From contig JAEXTA010000002.1 in the NCBI GenBank assembly GCA_023453665.1, forward strand, positions 1-5,877: 5,877 nucleotides of DNA, given 5' to 3'. This stretch comes from Bacteroidota bacterium (GTDB lineage Bacteria > Bacteroidota > Ignavibacteria > Ignavibacteriales > Ignavibacteriaceae). Positions 1 through 5,877 of this stretch are shown piece after piece. Every line of letters begins with the position of its first letter. Within the stretch, counting starts at the first letter, position 1. A model generated the notes under the pieces. The model did not search any database. It worked only from the letters and a program-made list of their open reading frames with translations, and was not told the origin of the DNA. The position numbers and the translations under genes are program-made.

Positions 1-1
1 G

Positions 2-529
2 GGTAAAGCTTTATTACTTATGGCTGAGCGATTTCCTCAAAGCAGATTTACAGGATACGACCTGAGCGAAGAAGCAATAAACACCGCAATAAAAGATGCG
101 GAAAAACTGCAACTGTCGAACGTTCGATTTGAAGTAAAAGATCTTACTGATTTTCATATTACTTCACTTGAAAATAAATATGATTTCATCACAACATTTG
201 ATGCAGTACACGACCAGGCAAGACCGGATAATTTACTCGCCGGAATATTTAAATCTTTAAAGGAGGATGGTACATACCTGATGCAGGATATTGCTGCCTC
301 AAGCGAACATCATAAAAACTTTGACAGACCGCTTGCACCGCTATTATATACCGTGTCAACAATGCATTGTATGACAGTTTCCCTTGCTCAGAACGGAATG
401 GGGCTTGGTACAATGTGGGGCAGGGAAACAGCTGTAAAAATGCTTGCTGAAGCAGGATTCCGGAACATTGAAATAAAAAGTTTTGAACACGATTTCCAGA
501 ATGAATATTACATAATAAGAAAGGATTAG
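2..529 (+). CDS. Class I SAM-dependent methyltransferase, Rv2258c-like, 5'-truncated by window edge
   Basis: This is the C-terminal 175 codons of a methyltransferase. The frame is open to the first base of the window, and the first codons (Gly-Lys-Ala-Leu-Leu-Leu) read as the tail of the glycine-rich SAM-binding motif I, so the ATG at 20 is internal and not the start. Visible Rossmann-fold marks, in order, are TGYDLSEEAI with the acidic residue ending strand 2, VKDLTDF (motif II region), a YDFITTFDAVHD stretch at motif IV, and LKEDGTYLMQDI (strand 5 region). Then follows a strongly characteristic block, APLLYTVSTMHCMTVSLAQ, and GLGTMWGRETA, recalled from Rv2258c-like methyltransferases, which usually carry an N-terminal winged-helix domain (it would lie upstream of this window). 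The protein should be soluble and cytoplasmic; its substrate is not known to me. The C-terminus (NEYYIIRKD) looks natural and intact. The family call is from memory of the motifs; the methyltransferase fold is secure. Confidence 0.88.
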   Translation, partial: GKALLLMAERFPQSRFTGYDLSEEAINTAIKDAEKLQLSNVRFEVKDLTDFHITSLENKYDFITTFDAVHDQARPDNLLAGIFKSLKEDGTYLMQDIAASSEHHKNFDRPLAPLLYTVSTMHCMTVSLAQNGMGLGTMWGRETAVKMLAEAGFRNIEIKSFEHDFQNEYYIIRKD

Positions 530-534
530 ATAAG

Positions 535-687
535 ATGAATATAAAATCAAATATAAGTAACTGCGTTTACTGTGTACTTGCTTCGTCATTACTTTCGGCG
601 CCTCTGCTTTTTTTATACACGCTGGCAGTACATAAGAAAAATTTATGGCAGATTTTAGTGAGTAATGTATCAGCAATAATAAATTAA
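535..687 (+). CDS. Hypothetical 50-residue protein with one hydrophobic segment
   Basis: An ATG-to-TAA frame of 50 codons opens 5 nt after the methyltransferase stop. An AAGGA (521-525) inside the end of that gene lies 9 nt upstream of the ATG, a workable Shine-Dalgarno site. The product has a short polar N-terminus (MNIKSNISN), a hydrophobic stretch at about residues 10-32 containing two cysteines (CVYC) and SSLLSAPLLFLYTLAV, then a basic patch (HKK) and a mildly hydrophobic tail. This layout fits a single-pass small inner-membrane protein with N-out or signal-like topology. I recognise no family. The sequence is short, AT-rich and could be a chance frame or a decayed gene remnant; the placement, start site and hydrophobic pattern are the only support. 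If real, it would be cotranscribed with the methyltransferase. Confidence 0.33.
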   Translation: MNIKSNISNCVYCVLASSLLSAPLLFLYTLAVHKKNLWQILVSNVSAIIN

Positions 688-725
688 ATTCAGTTTATGA
701 TAAAAGCAGATATAACCAGCATCAA

Positions 726-759
726 GACGGAGAGACATAATAATCAGCTGCTCTCCGTC
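726..759 (+). terminator. Possible transcription terminator hairpin
   Basis: GACGGAGAG (726-734) is perfectly complementary to CTCTCCGTC (751-759), giving a 9-bp stem with six G-C pairs and a 16-nt loop. It lies 38 nt after the 50-codon ORF and about 200 nt after the methyltransferase, where a terminator is expected. The 3' flank (CTGTTATTCACTTTAT) is T-rich but lacks a clean T-run, and the loop is long, so this is a weak intrinsic terminator or another RNA structure, such as a 5'-leader element of the rfaE1 operon. Confidence 0.45.
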
Positions 760-772
760 CTGTTATTCACTT

Positions 773-782
773 TATCCGGATA
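773..782. repeat. Perfect 10-bp palindrome TATCCGGATA
   Basis: TATCCGGATA reads identically on both strands. It lies about 95 nt upstream of the rfaE1 start and just after the hairpin. A protein-binding operator is one reading; with only one short copy, chance is another. No second copy was noticed in the intergenic region. Confidence 0.25.
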
Positions 783-864
783 GCTGTTTTCGATATTCCA
801 CCCATCATTTGCATCCTTTATATCAAACCTATTTATCATTATCTTTCTCACGTTAATTTTCAGT

Positions 865-871
865 AAAAGGA
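865..871 (+). promoter_or_regulatory. Ribosome binding site of rfaE1
   Basis: AAAAGGA lies 5 nt before the ATG at 877 and fixes that start. It is the clearest Shine-Dalgarno sequence in the window and contrasts with the weak sites before the two downstream genes, as expected if those are translated by coupling. Confidence 0.7.
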
Positions 872-876
872 TAAAC

Positions 877-1872
877 ATGATCAAACTCTCATCCTCAAGA
901 TTGAACACATTAAAAAATAATTTTAAAGGAAAAAAAATAGCTGTAGTAGGCGATATGATGCTTGACTGCTATTTCTGGGGAGATGTAAAAAGAATATCAC
1001 CCGAAGCACCGGTTCCTGTTGTTGAAGTTGAAAATGAATTTTTCAGGTTTGGCGGTGCGGCAAATGTTGCTTTGAATATTCTAAAACTGAAATGCAAACC
1101 CGTGCCAGTTGGAATTATCGGCTATGATACATTCGGAACAATTTTTACTTCTTTAATGAAAGAAAATAAAATTTCTGCAGAAGGAATTCTGATAGATGAC
1201 ACACGCCCCACAACGGCAAAAACAAGAGTGATCGCTGACAAACAACACGTTGTAAGGATCGATAAAGAAAAAAAAGAATATTTAGATCAACCGATGCAAA
1301 ATAAAATTTTTAATTTCATAAAAATGAACATCAAAAAGTTTGATGGAATTATTCTTCAGGATTATAACAAAGGAGTACTTACACCCGATGTAATAAAGAA
1401 TGTGATTGATCTTGCAAATAAAAATAATGTTCTGATTACTGTCGACCCTAAGTTCAATAATTTTTTTAACTATACAAATGTGACAGTATTCAAACCAAAC
1501 AGGAAAGAAGCTGAAGATGTTTTAGGCATAAAAATCAGAAGTGATAAAGATATTTCGAAAGCAGGCAGGATTTTGCTGGAAAAATTAAATGCAAAATATA
1601 TCCTGCTTACACTCGGCGCTGACGGTATTGCTGTTTTTGAAAAAGGGAAAGAAGAAAAACGGATGCCTACCAAAGCACGTAAAGTCTCTGATGTATCCGG
1701 CGCCGGCGATACTGTTATCTCCACTTTAACTGTTGCACTTGCTGCTGGTGCAAATATTTTAGAAGCTTCCTACTTAGCTAATTACGCAGGCGGAATTGTT
1801 TGTGAGGAAGTCGGAATTATTCCCATAGAACTGGATAAACTATTTTCAACAGTTTCCAGAGATACGAAATGA
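877..1872 (+). CDS. rfaE1: D-glycero-beta-D-manno-heptose-7-phosphate kinase (PfkB family)
   Basis: This 331-residue cytoplasmic kinase phosphorylates D-glycero-D-manno-heptose 7-phosphate at C1 with ATP, giving the 1,7-bisphosphate of the ADP-heptose pathway. The length matches the kinase half of E. coli HldE. Visible family features are the first strand VVGDMMLDCYFWGDV (23-37), the heptose-kinase block RISPEAPVPVVEV (39-51), the PfkB signature region FRFGGAANVALN (56-67), a mid-protein VDPKFNNF and FKPNRKEAE stretch, LLTLGADGIAVF near the nucleotide site, and the C-terminal PfkB motif DVSGAGDT (272-279) whose Asp278 is the expected catalytic base. The motifs look complete, so the enzyme should be active. 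It is the first gene of a plus-strand operon, with a strong AAAAGGA site 5 nt before the ATG, and its stop overlaps the next start by 4 nt. Other sugar kinases of the PfkB family are the only real alternative, and the adjacent adenylyltransferase makes them unlikely. Confidence 0.95.
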   Translation: MIKLSSSRLNTLKNNFKGKKIAVVGDMMLDCYFWGDVKRISPEAPVPVVEVENEFFRFGGAANVALNILKLKCKPVPVGIIGYDTFGTIFTSLMKENKISAEGILIDDTRPTTAKTRVIADKQHVVRIDKEKKEYLDQPMQNKIFNFIKMNIKKFDGIILQDYNKGVLTPDVIKNVIDLANKNNVLITVDPKFNNFFNYTNVTVFKPNRKEAEDVLGIKIRSDKDISKAGRILLEKLNAKYILLTLGADGIAVFEKGKEEKRMPTKARKVSDVSGAGDTVISTLTVALAAGANILEASYLANYAGGIVCEEVGIIPIELDKLFSTVSRDTK

Positions 1873-2348
1873 AAAATATACTTTCACGTGCGGAAATTGT
1901 TGAAGCCAGAAAAAAGCTTAAAGAAGAAAACAAAAAATTAGTATTCACCAATGGATGTTTTGATCTTATTCATGCCGGGCATGTTGATTATCTTGTTAAG
2001 TCACGTGAAATGGGGGATGCACTGGTTGTAGCTCTGAATACTGATGAATCCGTAAAAAGAATTAAAGGAAACAAACGCCCGATCTTGAAACAAGATGAAC
2101 GGGCTTTCATTCTCTCCAATTTAAAGTGTGTTGATTACGTTACATTTTTTGATGAAGATACACCTGCACAAATTATTTCAGAGATCATTCCGGATATTCT
2201 CGTAAAAGGCGCTGACTGGGATTTAAACAAAATTGTTGGTAAAGATGTAGTTGAATCAAACGGTGGTGAAGTAAAAACTATTAAATTTGTTAACGATCAG
2301 TCAACATCAAAAATTATTGAATCCATATTAATTAAGTATAAAGTCTAA
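1869..2348 (+). CDS. rfaE2: D-glycero-beta-D-manno-heptose 1-phosphate adenylyltransferase
   Basis: This 159-residue enzyme transfers AMP from ATP to heptose 1-phosphate, giving ADP-D-glycero-beta-D-manno-heptose and pyrophosphate. It corresponds to the C-terminal domain of bifunctional HldE but is a free-standing protein here. A short N-terminal helix (about 5-20) precedes the cytidylyltransferase-like fold: FTNGCFDLIHAGHVDYL at 26-42 holds the HxGH nucleotide-binding motif (His35, His38), VVALNTDESVKRIKG follows at 53-67, then RPILKQDERAFIL at 70-82, ILVKGADWD at 110-118, and the QSTSKIIE block at 144-151 near the end, matching the S/T-S/T-x-I-I motif of the family. All core motifs are intact. 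The start codon sits in ATGA, overlapping the kinase stop by 4 nt with no strong Shine-Dalgarno, so translation is probably coupled. The product would feed an epimerase (HldD) and heptosyltransferases encoded elsewhere. Confidence 0.96.
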   Translation: MKNILSRAEIVEARKKLKEENKKLVFTNGCFDLIHAGHVDYLVKSREMGDALVVALNTDESVKRIKGNKRPILKQDERAFILSNLKCVDYVTFFDEDTPAQIISEIIPDILVKGADWDLNKIVGKDVVESNGGEVKTIKFVNDQSTSKIIESILIKYKV

Positions 2349-2360
2349 AGTTACAATTCA

Positions 2361-5300
2361 TTGCAGACTCAGGATAAAAAAGTAAAACCTAAACGAACGC
2401 TTCTTCAGAAGAGTGTAAATGTATTTCTGTACTTCTGGTTGTGTGTTCTGATTTTATTAATAATCGCGTTTGGTGTTTCTCAAACTTCAACGTTCCGAGA
2501 GTATCTGCGTGAAATGGTTATCGAAGAAGTTAATGCATCCCTTAATGGCAAACTATCTATTGAGAGAATAGACGGCACACTTTTCACATCCGTTATATTA
2601 ATTAATACATCAATCCTGATGGAGAGTGACACACTATTTTCGGCAAAAAAAATTGAAGTAAGAACAAGTCCATTAAGAATATTTTTGAAAACCATATATG
2701 CCCGAAAGATTGAGTTATCGGATGCAAAGATAAATCTTGTGACCGATAGCCTGGGAGTAATGAACATTTCGAAACTTGTTCCACCTTCCACTGATGAGGA
2801 TTCAACATCATCAGAGTTCCCTTTTAGTATTGAAGTCGCAGACCTAAGTCTTCGCAATATAGATTTCACAATGTGCAATTTCAGAAATCGGTTTAGTACT
2901 GCTTATTATAATGAAATGAACATGGATGATTTCAGAATTAAAAATTTAAACCTTTCTTTGACTGCTTATGCGAACATTAAAGAAGAAGAATATGAAATAG
3001 CAATTAACCATATCGATTTAGTTCCAAATATTAATGAATTCAGGTTGAACAATTTCAGCGGCAGGTTTGCAATAATTAACGAACATATTGAAATAAAGGA
3101 TTTTAATCTGCGGACCGGTAACACCGATATGAATTTATCAGCAGAAATAACCGGCTTCAACATATTTGATTCAACCTCCATTAAAAACCTCGGTAAATCT
3201 GATATAAAGGTACAATTACAGGCTAATCCGTTCAGCTTTCATGATCTTTCATCATTCGTTCCTTCACTTAGTTTTTTAAATGGAAATATTTTATGTGCAG
3301 TTGATCTTACAGGTACTGTGGATGAAGTATTTATAAATTCACTTCAGACTGAGTTTAACGATACTAAGATTTCTCTTAAAGGATATTTGAATAATTTGTC
3401 AGATCCGTCAAACATGTATATTTCCGCAGATTTTTATGACACCAAAATTTCGCAGTCTGATATAAACTACCTGCTTCCTGAACTTGATATTCCGGTTTAT
3501 GAAGAATATGGTGTTATCTATTTTGACACTTTAATATTCAATGGGAAACCGCTCGATTTTAAAACTGACGTTGCAATAAGAACTTCACTTGGTTCTTTTG
3601 CAGCAAATACAAAACTTAATCTTAGCTCAGAAACTCCTTCGTATGAAATAGTATTCAGCACAAAAAAAATTGATCTTTCTCCGTTTACAGGATTAACAAC
3701 AAACTTAAATACAAACGGAAGTATTAAAGGAAAAAACTTTGATGTAACAAAAATTTCCGCAGAAGTTGCAATCGATGGAGGCGGTTCGGTACTGGATGAA
3801 ATTGTTTTGGATGTTTGCACTATTGAAGCAGCAGCCGGTGAAAGTAAAATAAATTATAAACTTTTGCTCAACTCTGATTCAACCCAGGTTGATCTATCGG
3901 GTTCATTTGATTTTACCGTTGCTGATGACCCAAAGTATAATCTTGATGGTAACTTCACACATTTTAATCTCGGTGAGTTGCTTCGTGATACATCAAGTAC
4001 TACAGATATAAATATAAACCTTGTTGCAGAAGGACAGGGATTTAATCCTGATAGTATGAATTTGTTTGTCATCTCAACCCTATATAATTCAATGATCGAT
4101 GACATCAGTATAGATACAACGCAGGCAATAGTTGATATTATTCGTCAGGATGGTGATGAAAGAATCATTAATATAGTTTCTGATCTTGCTGATATTACAA
4201 TTACAGGAAACTTTTCTGTTACTGAAACAGCAGAGCTGCTTGCCGATGAAGCCGGATTAATTTCAAATGCATTTATTGAAAAAATTAATGATATAGTGCC
4301 ACCGGATTTAAGAATTATTACAGATACGTCAGGTAAAGATGAAAAGAATTATTTCAGCGAACACAATGAAACTTCAACTACACTGAGTTATGTGATTGAA
4401 TTTAAAGATTTCACTCTGCTTACACTTTTATTACGGGGCAATGAACTTGAACTTGACGGTGATATCAGCGGAGAATTCACAAAAACTCCGGAAGATCTTT
4501 TCTTCAGGTTGAATACAAGACTTGATTACATTAAATACTGGTCGAAAGAAAGTGTACTCCTCGCGTCGCAGGTAGATGTTGGTCTTACACTTGCAAATAA
4601 TTTCACCTCAACTTCATTTAACGATATTAACACAGGTCTCAAAGTTGAAGTGAAAAGAGTATATACCGGAAATAATTTTCATGACATATTGCTTGATTTA
4701 AGAGTTAGTAATGAGGTTGCATCCATAAATTTTAATGGCAGAGTGGAAGATTACCTCTCAGCAGGAGTTTACGGCAATATTAATCTTAGCGGAAATACTG
4801 CCAGAATAAATTTCGATACATTACATGTTTTGTATAATGATTTTAAAATAAAAAATAGTGGCGTTCTCTCTGTTGACTACTCGGGTGAAAGTGTTCGGAT
4901 TAATAATTTTATTTTGAAGCCTGAACATGGGCAGCTAAGTCTTGAAGGCTTCATGAACACTTCGGGAAGCCAGAATATCAAACTTATGATTGATGAGATT
5001 GATGCAAATGATATTCTCGTTGACATGCTAGCAATGAATCCTGTATCAAGCCCAAGAGCAGAGCTGAATCTTACAGCGATTGTAACAGGTACAAGCAGCA
5101 GTCCCGTAATTGAAATAGATTCCCGGATTGACAGCATTGAATTCAGGGATAAGAAATTCGGGTCACTTGTAAGCAGTATTGATTATGAGAATAAAAATTT
5201 ACGTCTCAATTCATACTTTGTTGACGCTTTAAAACAATTTGGTAATGCCGAATTAAGAATTACAGGAAATGCTCCTTTGAATCTGAGTTTTTCTACAGAC

Positions 5301-5877
5301 GAAGAAAGACTTTCAGAATCGGCTCCACTCAATTTAAAATTGCTGGCAAAAGAATTTAACCTTGCTGCGTTCGGTGATCTACTGCCGCAAGTTGATAAGC
5401 TTAATGGCATATTTGAAGCTGAAGTTGAACTTTCAGGCACAAAAAATAGTCTTAAGCCTGAAGGTTTTCTTACACTTAAAGACGCCTCATTCATTGCTGA
5501 GGCCAATAACCTGGGGTATAATGCAAATGCTAAAATCACTTTAGCGAATGATTCAGTAAAAATTGAAAACCTTGTTGTTGAAAATCAGCGGGGTGTAAAA
5601 GATGGAGGAAGAATAACGGGATCCGGAGTTATAACACTTGATGGTTTAAATATCGGCGAAACTGAACTTTATATGAGTGGAAGTCTAAAAGTGCTTGGTA
5701 AAGAATCACGATCTGTAAGCCCGGCAGTTTATGGTGATCTTGTGGTTGCCACAAAAGGTTATATCGAACTTCGGTCAGATAAATCAGGAACATTTCTTAG
5801 CGCACCACTAAAAGTAAATGTTGCTAACCTGATTTTCCCTCCCACACAAAGCGCTTATAGCAGTGGTTCAGAAAATT
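2361..5877 (+). CDS. AsmA/TamB-like envelope protein, 3'-truncated by window edge, TTG start
   Basis: One frame stays open from the rfaE2 stop to the end of the window, at least 1172 codons, with no frameshift. The first in-frame ATG (2514) lies after the membrane helix, so the TTG at 2361, 12 nt after rfaE2, is the likely start. The N-terminus is basic (KKVKPKR, 6-12), then a transmembrane helix at about 19-39, then the family-typical FREYLREMVIEEVNASLNG (45-63) and KLSIERIDGTLF (64-75). A Ser/Asp-rich loop (143-152) precedes FPFSIEVADLSLRNIDF. The rest is a long series of short alternating beta segments with TamB-like units, for example DLTGTVDE (from 315), LTAIVTGTSSSPVIEID (from 904) and ELSGTKNSLKPEG (1023-1035). 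Such proteins are anchored in the inner membrane, with a periplasmic beta groove implicated in outer-membrane protein assembly or phospholipid transport. The diagnostic C-terminal TamB domain lies beyond the window, so TamB versus another AsmA-like branch is not settled. Confidence 0.87.
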   Translation, partial: MQTQDKKVKPKRTLLQKSVNVFLYFWLCVLILLIIAFGVSQTSTFREYLREMVIEEVNASLNGKLSIERIDGTLFTSVILINTSILMESDTLFSAKKIEVRTSPLRIFLKTIYARKIELSDAKINLVTDSLGVMNISKLVPPSTDEDSTSSEFPFSIEVADLSLRNIDFTMCNFRNRFSTAYYNEMNMDDFRIKNLNLSLTAYANIKEEEYEIAINHIDLVPNINEFRLNNFSGRFAIINEHIEIKDFNLRTGNTDMNLSAEITGFNIFDSTSIKNLGKSDIKVQLQANPFSFHDLSSFVPSLSFLNGNILCAVDLTGTVDEVFINSLQTEFNDTKISLKGYLNNLSDPSNMYISADFYDTKISQSDINYLLPELDIPVYEEYGVIYFDTLIFNGKPLDFKTDVAIRTSLGSFAANTKLNLSSETPSYEIVFSTKKIDLSPFTGLTTNLNTNGSIKGKNFDVTKISAEVAIDGGGSVLDEIVLDVCTIEAAAGESKINYKLLLNSDSTQVDLSGSFDFTVADDPKYNLDGNFTHFNLGELLRDTSSTTDININLVAEGQGFNPDSMNLFVISTLYNSMIDDISIDTTQAIVDIIRQDGDERIINIVSDLADITITGNFSVTETAELLADEAGLISNAFIEKINDIVPPDLRIITDTSGKDEKNYFSEHNETSTTLSYVIEFKDFTLLTLLLRGNELELDGDISGEFTKTPEDLFFRLNTRLDYIKYWSKESVLLASQVDVGLTLANNFTSTSFNDINTGLKVEVKRVYTGNNFHDILLDLRVSNEVASINFNGRVEDYLSAGVYGNINLSGNTARINFDTLHVLYNDFKIKNSGVLSVDYSGESVRINNFILKPEHGQLSLEGFMNTSGSQNIKLMIDEIDANDILVDMLAMNPVSSPRAELNLTAIVTGTSSSPVIEIDSRIDSIEFRDKKFGSLVSSIDYENKNLRLNSYFVDALKQFGNAELRITGNAPLNLSFSTDEERLSESAPLNLKLLAKEFNLAAFGDLLPQVDKLNGIFEAEVELSGTKNSLKPEGFLTLKDASFIAEANNLGYNANAKITLANDSVKIENLVVENQRGVKDGGRITGSGVITLDGLNIGETELYMSGSLKVLGKESRSVSPAVYGDLVVATKGYIELRSDKSGTFLSAPLKVNVANLIFPPTQSAYSSGSEN

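Larger units (their letters stand above)
688..876. other. Intergenic region between the methyltransferase unit and the heptose operon
   Basis: No reading frame here looks like a gene. If the 50-codon ORF is not real, the gap starts at 530 and is 347 nt long. It contains an inverted repeat, a 10-bp palindrome and the ribosome binding site of rfaE1, each listed separately. The promoter of the rfaE1 operon should lie here. The best candidate I can see is a poor match: TTGCAT (809-814) and TATCAT (834-839) with a 19-nt spacer, so I do not call it as a promoter. Confidence 0.6.

Noticed and set aside
356..676. 106-codon minus-strand frame opposite the methyltransferase end and the gap
   Set aside because: It lies mostly antisense to a clear methyltransferase and to the small ORF, shows no recognisable motif, and its Cys/Tyr/Ser-rich composition is typical of an antisense shadow.
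808..847. Bacteroidota-type promoter: TTTG (808-811) with TATCTTTC (840-847)
   Set aside because: The -7 element matches 7 of 8 positions of TAnnTTTG, but the 28-nt spacing is well beyond the usual 19-21 nt, so the pair is not credible as a promoter.
2349..2360. Possible frameshift or fusion joining rfaE2 to the downstream gene
   Set aside because: The stop at 2346-2348 is in the same frame as the downstream gene start region only by position; rfaE2 ends at its normal family length after the QSTSKIIE motif, and the next protein begins with its own basic N-terminus and helix, so they are separate genes.
2514..2516. ATG as the start of the TamB-like gene
   Set aside because: It would delete the transmembrane helix and the conserved FREYLRE block and leave a 165-nt gap after rfaE2 that is open in the same frame.
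2480..5539. Several minus-strand frames of about 70-130 codons and a plus-strand frame at 5362-5544
   Set aside because: All lie inside the continuous TamB-like frame, which has family-like sequence throughout; the Ser/Leu/Ile-rich products are shadows.

Overview
The window is an AT-rich stretch of a diderm (Gram-negative type) bacterial chromosome. Two standalone ADP-heptose synthesis enzymes, an AsmA/TamB-like envelope protein and the overall protein style best suit the Bacteroidota/Chlorobiota/Ignavibacteria group. That placement is inferred from gene content and the feel of the proteins, not from any marker gene.

Left part (2-687): the 3' end of a class I SAM-dependent methyltransferase of the Rv2258c-like type (5' end outside the window). 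After 5 nt comes an unrecognised 50-codon ORF with one hydrophobic segment, which may be a small membrane protein. Between 688 and 876 no gene is visible. This gap holds a 9-bp inverted repeat (726-759, possible terminator), a perfect 10-bp palindrome (773-782) and a good Shine-Dalgarno site for the next gene.

Right part (877-5877, running off the end): a tightly packed plus-strand operon. The first gene is rfaE1 (heptose-7-phosphate kinase). It overlaps rfaE2 (heptose-1-phosphate adenylyltransferase) by 4 nt. Twelve nt after rfaE2 a very large AsmA/TamB-like gene begins at a TTG codon and stays open for at least 1172 codons to the window edge. The first two enzymes catalyse the kinase and nucleotidyltransferase steps towards ADP-heptose, normally a precursor of the LPS inner core. 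The third is a membrane-anchored, beta-rich periplasmic protein of a family linked to outer-membrane protein assembly and lipid transport. The shared theme is outer-envelope construction.

I see no mobile element, CRISPR array, tRNA or rRNA, and no convincing new multi-gene system. The least explained items are the 50-codon ORF, the heptose/TamB-like linkage and the TTG start.
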